Assembly: GCF_007989805.1 (NCBI RefSeq)
Contig: NZ_BJUB01000002.1
Location: 434,001 to 498,000, forward strand
Reading direction: 5' to 3'
Length of the DNA stretch: 64,000 bases
Source of the DNA: Cellulomonas xylanilytica
Lineage (GTDB): Bacteria; Actinomycetota; Actinomycetes; Actinomycetales; Cellulomonadaceae
In this document: positions 33,902 to 41,575 of the stretch, piece by piece
Layout: the number at the start of each line of letters is the position of its first letter
How positions within the stretch are numbered: the first letter of the stretch is position 1
Position numbers and translations under genes: made by a program
Notes under the pieces: generated by a model
Database searches by the model: none
What the model saw: only the letters and a program-made list of their open reading frames with translations
Told to the model about the DNA's origin: nothing

Positions 33902-34860
33902 CGGGCGTCCCGCTGGGCCAACCACCCGAGGATCGCCTGGTTCGTCTCCTCCGGCAGCTCCTCCTGGATCCAGTGGCCGCAGTCCAGCGTGACCACGTCG
34001 ACGTTCGGCACGAAGTCCGCGAGGTTCTCCGACCGCATCACCGGGTCCCGGTCGCCGTAGATCATCAGGGCGGGCTGCCGGATGATCGGGTCGACGTCGG
34101 CCAGCAGGTGCCAGTTGCGGTCCAGGTTCCGGTACCAGTTGATGCCGCCGGTGAATCCCGAGGACTCGAACGCGGAGACGAGCACGGCCAGCTCGTCGTC
34201 GCTCATGACGGGCTCCCCCCGCGGCGTCTCCGCCCGGGCGAGGTTGATCAGCGCCATGCCCGGCGCGGGCTCGGCGGGCGGCTCGTTCTTCCGGAACAGG
34301 TTGCGTAGGAACCGGGCAGGGTTCTCGTCGAACACGGCGTCCGCGACGCCGGGCTGCTGCGTGAAGTGGACGAAGTAGAAGTCGCCGCCGAGCACCAGCT
34401 CCATGAGCTGGACCCAGGGCATCTCGCCGCGCTCCTGGTAGGGCAAACTCAGGTTGACCAGCTGGTGCACGCGGTCCGGGTGCAAGAGCGTCAGCCCCCA
34501 GACGACCATGGCCCCCCAGTCGTGCCCGACGAACGTGGCGTCGTCGTACCCGTAGTGGTCGAGGAGCGCGACGAGGTCGCCTGACAGGTGCGCGATGTCG
34601 TAGTCCGTCACCTCGGTCGGCCGGGACGACCTGCCGTACCCCCGCTGGTTCGGGACGATGACGTGGTAGCCGGCCGCGACGAGGGCGGGCACCTGGTGGC
34701 GCCAGGAGAAGGCGTGCTCCGGCCAGCCGTGGCAGAGCACGATGGGCCTTCCTGCGTTGTGCCGGCCCGCCTCGAACACCTCGAGCTCGATCCCGTTGAC
34801 GGGGATGAGCGTGGGCTCGGGGAAGGGTGTGGCCGTGAGGGGACTCGTCTGTGAGGTCAT
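33898..34860 (-). CDS. Epoxide-hydrolase-like alpha/beta hydrolase
   Basis: A 320-residue alpha/beta hydrolase. The oxyanion-hole motif is HGWPE, the nucleophile elbow is GHDWGA with Asp as nucleophile, and the C-terminal His is in CGHWIQEE. RGYGRSSRP and the lid segment NWYRNLDRNW fit soluble epoxide hydrolases better than haloalkane dehalogenases. It is divergently transcribed from a WYL regulator across a 62-bp gap that holds a strong inverted repeat, so it is probably that regulator's target. Confidence 0.88.
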   Translation of the reverse strand: MTSQTSPLTATPFPEPTLIPVNGIELEVFEAGRHNAGRPIVLCHGWPEHAFSWRHQVPALVAAGYHVIVPNQRGYGRSSRPTEVTDYDIAHLSGDLVALLDHYGYDDATFVGHDWGAMVVWGLTLLHPDRVHQLVNLSLPYQERGEMPWVQLMELVLGGDFYFVHFTQQPGVADAVFDENPARFLRNLFRKNEPPAEPAPGMALINLARAETPRGEPVMSDDELAVLVSAFESSGFTGGINWYRNLDRNWHLLADVDPIIRQPALMIYGDRDPVMRSENLADFVPNVDVVTLDCGHWIQEELPEETNQAILGWLAQRDAR

Positions 34861-34879
34861 GCCGCCATCGTGCGGACCC

Positions 34880-34904
34880 AAACCGGTCACCTCATGACCG
34901 GTTT
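34880..34904. promoter_or_regulatory. Inverted-repeat operator in the divergent promoter
   Basis: Perfect 10-bp arms AAACCGGTCA (34880-34889) and TGACCGGTTT (34895-34904) separated by 5 bp. It sits centrally in the 62-bp region between the hydrolase and WYL regulator genes. Confidence 0.8.
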
Positions 34905-34922
34905 CCGTGACAGGTTGACGAG

Positions 34923-35870
34923 ATGCGAGCCGACCGGCTGATGGCCGTCCTCTTCCTGCTGCAGCAGCGCGAGCAGGTGACCGCGGCCGAGGTCGCCCGC
35001 GAGCTGGAGGTCTCCGAGCGCACCGCCCGCCGCGACCTGGATGCCCTGGCCATGTCCGGAGTCCCCCTGTACTCCACCCAGGGCCGAGGCGGCGGCTGGC
35101 GTCTCCTCGGCGGCGCCCGGACCGACCTGTCCGGGCTCACCGCCGGCGAGGCTCGCGCCCTGTTCCTCGTCGCCGGCCCCGCCTCGGCCGCGACGCCCGC
35201 CGTGAAGGCAGCGCTGCGCAAGCTGGTCCGTGCCCTGCCGGAGCCCTTCCGGGTGGACGCCGAGGCAGCCGCGTCGACGATGGTGACCGACCCCCGACGA
35301 TGGGGGTCTTCCCGCATCGAGCCCCGACGCCCTCCCCTTCTCGACGAGCTCCAGGACGCGGTGATCCGCGGCGTCCAGGTGCGCCTCGGCTACGTCGACC
35401 CCCACGGCGCCGAGACCCAGCGAACCGTCCACCCGCTCGGCATCGTCGCCAAGGGCCCGTCCTGGTACCTCGTCGCCCACACCGACGCCGGCCGGAGGAC
35501 CTTCCGCATCGACCGCGTGACCTCCGTCGACCCCACCGACGACCCCGTGCACCGACCCGACGACTTCGACCTCGCGACGAGCTGGCGCGAGATCGCCGAC
35601 GAGGTCGACCGCAGGCGAACACCCCTCGAGGCCCAGGCCCTCTGCACACCCGACGGGATCGTCATGCTCCGGATCGGGCTCGGCAGTCGGCTCGAAGTCG
35701 GCGGCCCCACCGCCGACGGCCGCATCGAGGTCGTCATCCGCGGTCGCGACGAGCACACCCTCGCCGGCGAGCTCGCCGGGCTGGTCGAGTGGGTGGAGGT
35801 GGCCGGCCCTCCCGGCGTCCGCGACCACCTGACCGCGATCGGCAACGCTCTCGTCGAGCGGTACAGCTGA
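34923..35870 (+). CDS. WYL-domain (YafY/DeoR-type) transcriptional regulator
   Basis: A 315-residue regulator. The N-terminal winged helix-turn-helix reads AAEVARELEVSERTARRDLDAL (about 19-40). The middle WYL domain has SWYLVAHTDAGRRTFRIDRV, and a WCX-like C-terminal domain follows. It probably controls the divergent epoxide-hydrolase-like gene and itself through the inverted repeat between them. WYL domains bind small ligands or nucleic acids; the ligand here is unknown. Confidence 0.9.
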   Translation: MRADRLMAVLFLLQQREQVTAAEVARELEVSERTARRDLDALAMSGVPLYSTQGRGGGWRLLGGARTDLSGLTAGEARALFLVAGPASAATPAVKAALRKLVRALPEPFRVDAEAAASTMVTDPRRWGSSRIEPRRPPLLDELQDAVIRGVQVRLGYVDPHGAETQRTVHPLGIVAKGPSWYLVAHTDAGRRTFRIDRVTSVDPTDDPVHRPDDFDLATSWREIADEVDRRRTPLEAQALCTPDGIVMLRIGLGSRLEVGGPTADGRIEVVIRGRDEHTLAGELAGLVEWVEVAGPPGVRDHLTAIGNALVERYS

Positions 35871-35944
35871 GCGCCGGCCGGGTTCGACGTCTGGGCTGAA
35901 CGAGTGAACAACCGTCCGCAGCGCTCCGCGACGTCCATGCAACC

Positions 35945-35973
35945 TTGTCGGGCCCAGGGCGCACCCCTACGTT
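35945..35973 (+). promoter_or_regulatory. Likely promoter of the DUF5648 gene
   Basis: TTGTCG (35945-35950), 17 bp spacer, TACGTT (35968-35973). The transcript would begin near 35980, giving a leader of about 45 nt with GGAG before the ATG. Confidence 0.45.
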
Positions 35974-36023
35974 GCGCATGCGAGGTCTGCCTGGACCCCA
36001 CCCGAGCTCGTCACCGGAGCGAC

Positions 36024-36977
36024 ATGTCACGCCGCGCGTCAGCAACCGCCCTCGCCCTCGGCGCCGTCGCTCTGGGTTCGCTCGTCCTGGGCGGCGCCAC
36101 CGCCGCCTCCTCTGCGCCGGTCGTCGTCACCACCGTGTCCGGCGTCGCACTCGTGGCCGGGACCGACCAGCCAGCGGCGGGTGCCACGGTCATGGTCTAC
36201 ACGACCGGCGACTCACGGGTACGCGACGACGATGAGCAGAGGGTGATCGTCGGCGCCGACGGCACCTTCTCCTTCAACCTCGCTCAGGCCACGAGGTACT
36301 GGATCGACGTCGAGCCCGATGCTGGATGGTGGCCCGACCGGGACGCCACCCAGGCGTTCCCCACGCCCTACGCCATGGGCTGGACCGCGTTCGGCGCCGC
36401 TCCGGGAAACCCCGTGACGTGCTCGGTGCAGGCCGTGCCGACATCGTCCTGGGTCAGGGCCCCCGACGCGTTCGGCAACTGGGCCGGCGACCACTCGACG
36501 GTGGTGTGCGACAACCGGGACGTGGAGTACCCGGTCGTCGCCAGGTACTTCAGCCCGAGGTTCGGCAACGCTCACCTCTACACGACCGACCCGGTCGAGC
36601 AGGAGAGGCTCGGACAGAGTCCCGACTGGGAGATCGAGGGAGAGGCGTTCCGTGCAGTTCGGGTGAACGGCAGAGGCGAGTGCCCCGCGGGCTCCCCGGT
36701 GTTCCGGTTCCACTCCTCGCAGGTCGAGGAGCACTTCTACACCAACAGTGCAGCGGAGAAGGATCACCTCATCGCCACCGATCCCAGCTGGGCGTACGAG
36801 GGCGTGTCGTACTGCGCGTTCCCGAAGGCGGAGCCCGGCACGAGGCCCCTCTACCGGTTCTGGTCGTCGCAGTTCGGCAAGCACTTCTACACGGCCAGCG
36901 CCGCCGAGAAGGACCACCTCATCGCCACCGACCCCCGATACGCCTACGAGGGGATCGCGTACTACGTCACGCGGTAA
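36024..36977 (+). CDS. Secreted protein with DUF5648 repeats
   Basis: A 317-residue exported protein. The signal peptide (ALALGAVALGSLVLGGATAASSA) is followed by a carboxypeptidase-like beta-sandwich domain (VSGVALVAGTDQPAAGATVMVYTTG..., about 40-105). Residues 175-317 hold three DUF5648 repeats. The last two each carry HFYT..SAAEKDHLIATDP followed by YEG, and the first is a degenerate version (NAHLYTTDPVEQERLG). DUF5648 occurs on secreted and surface proteins; its binding partner is unknown. ATG 36024 has GGAG 5 nt upstream. Confidence 0.85.
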   Translation: MSRRASATALALGAVALGSLVLGGATAASSAPVVVTTVSGVALVAGTDQPAAGATVMVYTTGDSRVRDDDEQRVIVGADGTFSFNLAQATRYWIDVEPDAGWWPDRDATQAFPTPYAMGWTAFGAAPGNPVTCSVQAVPTSSWVRAPDAFGNWAGDHSTVVCDNRDVEYPVVARYFSPRFGNAHLYTTDPVEQERLGQSPDWEIEGEAFRAVRVNGRGECPAGSPVFRFHSSQVEEHFYTNSAAEKDHLIATDPSWAYEGVSYCAFPKAEPGTRPLYRFWSSQFGKHFYTASAAEKDHLIATDPRYAYEGIAYYVTR

Positions 36978-37024
36978 GGCTGGCCGGGCAGCCCGTCCCC
37001 AGCTCTCATGTCTCTCTTCGCTGG

Positions 37025-37378
37025 CTACGAGCAGATCTGCAGGAAGTCGGTCGCGCCCTCGCGTAGCCGGAACTCCTCGCGGTGGCTGAGGTCATCCGTG
37101 AACACGGCAAGCTCCTCCGTGACCACGAGTTGTCCGCTCTGGATCGGGTTCCCCCACCCGTGCGGCGGATTCCCGCTGCCATCCGTCAACGGACCGCCGA
37201 CACGCTCGAAGAAGTGCCCGTCGTCCGTCCTGAGCTCATGCAGACCGCAGTGGGTGGAGAGCTCGAAGGGAACCGCTGGGGACTCTGCAGCCGCAGGCGC
37301 CGCTGAGTCGTTCACGCCACTGCAGCCTGCGAGAAGTCCGACGAGCGCGCACCACAGGACGATCGCCTGACGTCGCAC
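37025..37378 (-). CDS. Small hypothetical lipoprotein
   Basis: A 117-residue protein with a lipoprotein signal and lipobox LLAGC (cysteine at residue 19). The mature part is short and acidic, with two further cysteines. No family is recognised. The start is GTG at 37378, supported by an excellent Shine-Dalgarno sequence AAGGAGG 5 nt upstream. Confidence 0.72.
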   Translation of the reverse strand: MRRQAIVLWCALVGLLAGCSGVNDSAAPAAAESPAVPFELSTHCGLHELRTDDGHFFERVGGPLTDGSGNPPHGWGNPIQSGQLVVTEELAVFTDDLSHREEFRLREGATDFLQICS

Positions 37379-37505
37379 GTCGCCTCCTTGCCGAACCGTG
37401 AGCGCTCAGCCACTTTCCTGGCGCGCGGACCACTCGGTATCTGTCGCCGTCGTCGCCAATCTTGCGCGGCGGAGTGTCGGACGTGGCGGAACGTGGTGGA
37501 AACGA

Positions 37506-37549
37506 CGAAGGGCCCCACGTAAGCAGCACGCTGCGGGTGGGGCCCTTCG
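37506..37549 (-). terminator. Terminator of tRNA-Ser(CGA)
   Basis: Perfect 13-bp stem CGAAGGGCCCCAC (37506-37518) against 37537-37549, just 5 bp beyond the tRNA 3' end on the minus strand. Confidence 0.85.
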
Positions 37550-37554
37550 ACTGG

Positions 37555-37641
37555 CGGTAGCGGTGGGATTTGAACCCACGGTGGACTTTCACCCACACAC
37601 GCTTTCGAGGCGTGCTCCTTAGGCCGCTCGGACACGCTACC
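37555..37641 (-). tRNA. tRNA-Ser (anticodon CGA)
   Basis: Acceptor stem GGTAGCG pairs with CGCTACC (complements of 37635-37641 and 37556-37562), discriminator G. The anticodon stem CACGC/GCGTG holds the loop CTCGAAA with anticodon CGA. The long variable arm identifies a class II serine tRNA of 87 nt. CCA is not encoded. Confidence 0.93.
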
Positions 37642-37688
37642 TCGGCGAGAAGGGTACCTGGTCGGGACCCCGTCCTACGAATCGACCA

Positions 37689-37717
37689 TTGCATGTGCGC
37701 CACATGCACCCTACGGT
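37689..37717 (+). promoter_or_regulatory. vapBC promoter with embedded operator
   Basis: TTGCAT (37689-37694), 17 bp, TACGGT (37712-37717). The predicted start site falls on the vapB ATG, so the mRNA should be leaderless. A perfect palindrome TGCATGTG-CGC-CACATGCA (37690-37708) covers the -35 and most of the spacer, as expected for a VapB autorepression site. Confidence 0.7.
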
Positions 37718-37723
37718 GATCGC

Positions 37724-37981
37724 ATGGTCATGGTGCAGATCCGACATGTACCCGACGAGCTCCACCGCGAGCTGCGGGCGCGGGCGGCTCGTGAGGGGCG
37801 GTCGCTGTCGGAGTTCCTCCTGGCCGAGCTGGTGCGGATCGGGTCCCGACCGACGCTGGACCAGCTCGCGGACCGCATCCGCGCGCGTGACGTGGCGCCC
37901 CCTCGGGCGGACCAGCCGGTGGTCGAGCTGATCGAGGCGGAACGTGACGCTCGGGACGCGCACCTGACCGCGGACCGCTGA
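37724..37981 (+). CDS. vapB: VapB/FitA-type antitoxin
   Basis: An 85-residue antitoxin. The N-terminus is a ribbon-helix-helix DNA-binding fold of the FitA type (VQIRHVPDELHRELRARAAREGRSLSEFLLAELVRI), where IRHVPDELH is the DNA-contacting strand. The C-terminal tail (VVELIEAERDAR) is the usual toxin-binding helix. The vapC start follows the stop by 1 bp. ATG 37730 is an alternative start; neither has a Shine-Dalgarno sequence, which fits the leaderless promoter. Confidence 0.9.
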   Translation: MVMVQIRHVPDELHRELRARAAREGRSLSEFLLAELVRIGSRPTLDQLADRIRARDVAPPRADQPVVELIEAERDARDAHLTADR

Positions 37982-37982
37982 C

Positions 37983-38366
37983 GTGCTCGTGGTCGACGCG
38001 TCGGTCGTGGTCGACTTTCTCCTCGATCCTGATGGTCTGCGCGAGCGCTTCCGTGCGGGCGGGGACGATCTGCATGCTCCGGCGCACCTCGACGTCGAGG
38101 TGCTGAGCGCGCTGCGGCGCCTGGCGCAGCGCGGGTTCCTGACGCAGGGGCGAGCCCGTGGCGCCGTCGACGACCTCGCGGACCTGCCCCTGTCCCGGTA
38201 CGAGGTGACGCCGCTCCTGCGCCGGTCGTGGGAGCTGCAGGAGCAGGTCAGTGCGTACGACGCTCCGTACGTCGCTCTGGCCGAGGCGCTCGACGCCACC
38301 CTTCTCACGCGCGACCACCGCCTTGCGCGGACGTCCGGGCACTCCGCACGGGTCGAGGCCGTCTGA
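37983..38366 (+). CDS. vapC: VapC toxin, PIN-domain ribonuclease
   Basis: A 127-residue PIN-domain RNase. The acidic active-site residues are visible: Asp5 in VVDASVVVDF, a Glu in DVEVLSALRRL, Asp in YDAPYVALAEAL and Asp in LLTRDHRLA. VapC toxins cut specific tRNAs or rRNA in the cell. It starts at a GTG one base after the vapB stop. The module sits 82 bp from a tRNA-Ser gene, but that need not say anything about its target. Confidence 0.9.
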   Translation: MLVVDASVVVDFLLDPDGLRERFRAGGDDLHAPAHLDVEVLSALRRLAQRGFLTQGRARGAVDDLADLPLSRYEVTPLLRRSWELQEQVSAYDAPYVALAEALDATLLTRDHRLARTSGHSARVEAV

Positions 38367-38384
38367 CCGTCGTACCGTGGACCG

Positions 38385-39236
38385 ATGGACTCCCGCCCGA
38401 TGACCGCCGGATCGCTGGCGGACGTGGTCGAGCTCCTTGCCGGCCACCGGCTCGCGGTGCTCACGGGCGCGGGGGTGTCGACGGACTCGGGCATCCCCGA
38501 CTACCGCGGTCCGGACTCGCCGCCGCGCACGCCGATGACGTTCCAGCAGTTCACGGGCGACGAGGGGTTTCGCCGGCACTACTGGGCCCGGAACCACGTG
38601 GGCTGGCGGCACGTGCACCGGACGATGCCGAACGCCGGCCACCGGGCACTGGCTGCGCTCGAGCAGCGCGGGGTGGTGACCGGGCTGATCACCCAGAACG
38701 TCGACCTGCTGCACGAGGCGGCGGGCTCGCGGAACGTCATCGACCTGCACGGCCGCTACGACCGGGTGCGGTGCCTGTCGTGCGGGACGGTCATCTCACG
38801 GGCGGAGCTGGCCGACCGGCTCGACGCGCTCAATCCCGGGTTCACGGCGGCGGTCGCGGACATCGAGATCGCCCCGGACGCGGACGCCGTCATCGAGCAG
38901 ACCAGCCACTTCGTCGTCGCGGACTGCGCCGTCTGCGGCGGGATGCTGAAGCCGGACATCGTCTACTTCGGCGAGAACGTGCCGCGCGAGCGGGTGGAGC
39001 GGGCGTACGCGATGGTCGACGACGCGGACGCGCTGCTGGTCGCCGGCTCGTCGCTGACCGTGCAGTCCGGGCTGCGGTTCGTGCGGCACGCCGCGCTGAA
39101 CGGCAAGCCGGTGGTCGTCGTGAACCGGGGTGCCACGCGCGGGGACAAGTACGCGGCCATGACGCTGGACGCGGGGACGTCGGAGACCCTGACGGACCTG
39201 GCCGAGACCCTGCCGACCCCGCGTCAGTCGCGCTGA
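38385..39236 (+). CDS. Sir2-family NAD-dependent protein deacylase
   Basis: A 283-residue sirtuin. The NAD-binding motif is TGAGVSTDSGIPDYRG, then TQNVDLLHEAAG, with the catalytic His in DLHGRY. The zinc cysteines are CLSC and CAVC, with a rather long segment (ADLDALNPGF... with DADAVIEQTSHFV) between them. LVAGSSLTVQSGLRF and VVVVNRGATRGD follow. This fits class II-like (SIRT4-type) bacterial sirtuins. TACCGT lies 6 nt before the ATG with no Shine-Dalgarno sequence. The 3' end overlaps the convergent tadA by 13 bp. Confidence 0.9.
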   Translation: MDSRPMTAGSLADVVELLAGHRLAVLTGAGVSTDSGIPDYRGPDSPPRTPMTFQQFTGDEGFRRHYWARNHVGWRHVHRTMPNAGHRALAALEQRGVVTGLITQNVDLLHEAAGSRNVIDLHGRYDRVRCLSCGTVISRAELADRLDALNPGFTAAVADIEIAPDADAVIEQTSHFVVADCAVCGGMLKPDIVYFGENVPRERVERAYAMVDDADALLVAGSSLTVQSGLRFVRHAALNGKPVVVVNRGATRGDKYAAMTLDAGTSETLTDLAETLPTPRQSR

Positions 39237-39697
39237 GCCTCGAAGAACCGCTGCAGCAGCAGGCCGCACTCGTCGGCCCGCACTCCCCCGACGACCTCGA
39301 CGCGATGGTTCAGGCGCCGGTCCCGCACGACGTCCCACTGCGACCCGCACGCCCCCGCCTTCGGGTCCCACGCGCCGAGCACGAGGCGCGGGATGCGGGC
39401 CAGGACCGTCGCGCCGGCGCACATGAGGCACGGCTCGAGGGTCACGACGAGGGTGCAGTCGTCCAGCCGCCACCGCCCGAGCCGGTCGGCGGCCGACCGC
39501 AGCGCGAGGATCTCTGCGTGGCCGGTCGGGTCGTCGTCGGCCTCCCGGCGGTTCCGCCCCCGACCCACGACGTCACCGGCCGGGCCGACGACGACGGCGC
39601 CCACCGGGACGTCGGCGGTCTGCACGGCGCGACGGGCCTCGTCGAGGGCGAGCCCCATCGCCCAGGCGTCGGCCGCCTGGACGGGACGGAGAGTCAT
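39224..39697 (-). CDS. tadA: tRNA-specific adenosine-34 deaminase TadA
   Basis: A 157-residue zinc deaminase that converts A34 to inosine in tRNA-Arg(ACG). The motif HAE (about residue 60) and PCLMCAGA supply the zinc ligands and proton shuttle. VPVGAVVV and DPKAGACGSQWDVVRDRRLNHRVEV are typical of TadA. The last segment LLLQRFFEAQR is the usual C-terminal helix. Related guanine deaminases are less likely given the full TadA pattern. Confidence 0.9.
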   Translation of the reverse strand: MTLRPVQAADAWAMGLALDEARRAVQTADVPVGAVVVGPAGDVVGRGRNRREADDDPTGHAEILALRSAADRLGRWRLDDCTLVVTLEPCLMCAGATVLARIPRLVLGAWDPKAGACGSQWDVVRDRRLNHRVEVVGGVRADECGLLLQRFFEAQRD

Positions 39698-39753
39698 GGG
39701 GGCATCATGGCGCAGGCGGCGTCCCCGAGGTGACTGCCCGGTAGGTTGAGCCC

Positions 39754-40389
39754 ATGCGCCTGCACGTCGCGGACCACCCCCTGGTCGCCCACAAGCTCAC
39801 CGTCCTGCGCGACCAGAACACTGCGTCGCCCACCTTCCGGCTCCTCGTCGACGAGCTGGTCACCCTGCTCGCCTACGAGGCGACCCGGCAGGTCCACGTC
39901 GAGACCGTCGACATCGTCACCCCGGTCACCGAGACGACGGGCGTCAAGCTGGCCGACCCGCGCCCGCTCGTCGTGCCCATCCTGCGCGCGGGGCTCGGCA
40001 TGCTCGACGGGATGACGCGCCTGCTGCCCACGGCCGAGGTCGGCTTCCTCGGGATGCAGCGCGACGAGGAGACGCTCGAGGCGATCACGTACGCCAACCG
40101 CCTCCCGGACGACCTGTCGGGCCGGCAGTGCTTCCTGCTCGACCCCATGCTGGCGACGGGTGGCACGCTGGTCGCCGCGATCGACTTCCTGCTCGCGCGC
40201 GGCGCCCGCGACGTCACCGCCGTCTGCCTCCTGGCCGCACCCGAGGGCCTCGCGGTCGTCGAGCAGGCGGTGGGCGACCGGGCCGACGTGTCCGTCGTCG
40301 TCGCCGCCGTGGACGAGCGCCTCAACGACAAGGCGTACATCGTGCCCGGGCTCGGGGACGCGGGCGACCGCCTGTACGGCGTCGTCTGA
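39754..40389 (+). CDS. upp: Uracil phosphoribosyltransferase
   Basis: A 211-residue pyrimidine-salvage enzyme that makes UMP from uracil and PRPP. The PRPP loop is [19 protein letters not shown], the flexible loop begins [14 protein letters not shown], and the C-terminal uracil site ends [16 protein letters not shown]. Full family length. TAGGTT lies 6 nt before the ATG with no Shine-Dalgarno sequence: leaderless start likely. A short hairpin follows the stop. Confidence 0.96.
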   Translation: MRLHVADHPLVAHKLTVLRDQNTASPTFRLLVDELVTLLAYEATRQVHVETVDIVTPVTETTGVKLADPRPLVVPILRAGLGMLDGMTRLLPTAEVGFLGMQRDEETLEAITYANRLPDDLSGRQCFLLDPMLATGGTLVAAIDFLLARGARDVTAVCLLAAPEGLAVVEQAVGDRADVSVVVAAVDERLNDKAYIVPGLGDAGDRLYGVV

Positions 40390-40391
40390 CC

Positions 40392-40410
40392 CGTCCCACG
40401 GCGTGGGACG
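40392..40410 (+). terminator. Terminator of upp
   Basis: 8-bp stem CGTCCCAC/GTGGGACG with a 3-nt loop, 3 bp after the upp stop codon. The rest of the gap to 40588 holds no convincing gene. Confidence 0.6.
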
Positions 40411-40587
40411 CCGACGTATCTCTCTTGGTGCCCAGCGCGGCGCGTGCGACAGTCGCCCCATGTCCACGTCTGCGCTGCGCCTCGTCGCCGCGTATCCGTG
40501 CGCGTGTCATTGGTCCTGATCCACCCAGGCCCCTGACCACCCCGCCGCCCGCACCGGGCCGCGGACCGCGCACCCGGAGACGACGTC

Positions 40588-40851
40588 ATGGCCCTTCCCG
40601 CCCCGCTTCCCGCCCCCGCCTCGCAGCCGGGGTTGCTCCTGTACGTGAGCCTGCCCGAGGGCACCGCCCGGGCACCGGCCGACCTGGCCGAGGTCGCCGA
40701 GGTGCTGCGTGAGTTCGCCACGGAGATGCTGCCCGGCGCCGAGACGTACACGGCGCTGTCGCTCGCTCCGGCGGGCTCGGACGACGTGCACCGCCTCGGC
40801 GACCGGATGAGCCACCTGCGCCTCCTCGGCGACCCCACCGACGCGGGCTGA
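40588..40851 (+). CDS. Hypothetical protein
   Basis: An 87-residue soluble protein (ALPAPLPAPASQPGLLLYVSLPEG...). It has a Pro-rich start, a predicted helix ADLAEVAEVLREFATEML and a conserved-looking C-terminus DDVHRLGDRMSHLRLLG. No family is recognised. The ATG has GGAG 8 nt upstream. Confidence 0.6.
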   Translation: MALPAPLPAPASQPGLLLYVSLPEGTARAPADLAEVAEVLREFATEMLPGAETYTALSLAPAGSDDVHRLGDRMSHLRLLGDPTDAG

Positions 40852-40896
40852 CCTCCCCGCTCGCAGGGACCCGGCGCCGTGCTTACCGTGGGTGCC

Positions 40897-41562
40897 ATGC
40901 GCATCGCGATCGCCGGGGGCCACGGTCAGGTTGCGCGACACCTCTCCCGCGCCCTGTCGGCGCGCGGTGACGTCCCGGTCGCGCTGGTTCGTCAGCTGGG
41001 GCACGTCGACGACGTCGTCGCGGACGGCGCCGAGGCGGTGGTCCTCGACCTGGAGCGCGCGAACGCGCGGGACGTGGCCGAGGCGATCGCCGGTGCCGAC
41101 GCGGTCGTGTTCGCAGCGGGAGCCGGGCCCGGCAGCGGCATCGAGCGCAAGGACTCGGTCGACCGCGCCGCGGCCGGTCTGCTGGCGGACGGCGCGGAGC
41201 AGGCGGGCGTGCGGCGGTACGTGCTGGTCTCGTCGATGGGCGCGGGCGCTCCCCCGCCGCCCGGGACCGACGAGGTGTTCGCCGCCTACCTCGTCGCCAA
41301 GCGTGCCGCGGAGCTGGACCTGCGGAGCCGTGACCTCGACTGGACCATCCTGCGACCCGGCGGCCTCACCGACGACGAGGCGACGGGCTCGGTCCGGCTC
41401 GACGACTCCGTGCCGCGCGGTTCGGTGCCCCGCGCGGACGTCGCGGCGGTCCTGGTAGCGCTGCTGCACGAGCCGCGCACGGCAGGGCTGGCCCTCGAGC
41501 TGATCGGTGGGGTCGTGCCCACGGAGTCGGCCGTCGCCGCCGTCCTCGAGCGCGCCGACTGA
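40897..41562 (+). CDS. Atypical SDR / NAD(P)H-binding protein
   Basis: A 221-residue Rossmann-fold protein of the NAD(P)-binding_10 atypical SDR group (YwnB/HSCARG-like). The nucleotide motif is AIAGGHGQVARHLSRALSARG. ADAVVFAAGAGPGSGIERKDSVD, VRRYVLVSSMGAG and WTILRPGGLTDD follow the family pattern; the classical catalytic Tyr-Lys pair is present only in part (AAYLVAKRAAE). Function unknown, perhaps a redox sensor. TACCGT lies 7 nt before the ATG with no Shine-Dalgarno sequence. Confidence 0.85.
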   Translation: MRIAIAGGHGQVARHLSRALSARGDVPVALVRQLGHVDDVVADGAEAVVLDLERANARDVAEAIAGADAVVFAAGAGPGSGIERKDSVDRAAAGLLADGAEQAGVRRYVLVSSMGAGAPPPPGTDEVFAAYLVAKRAAELDLRSRDLDWTILRPGGLTDDEATGSVRLDDSVPRGSVPRADVAAVLVALLHEPRTAGLALELIGGVVPTESAVAAVLERAD

Positions 41563-41575
41563 GAGCGGCTCGCGC

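Noticed and set aside
37642..37723. Integration site next to tRNA-Ser(CGA) with vapBC as part of a genomic island
   Set aside because: No integrase, no direct repeat of the tRNA 3' end, and base composition is unchanged across the region.
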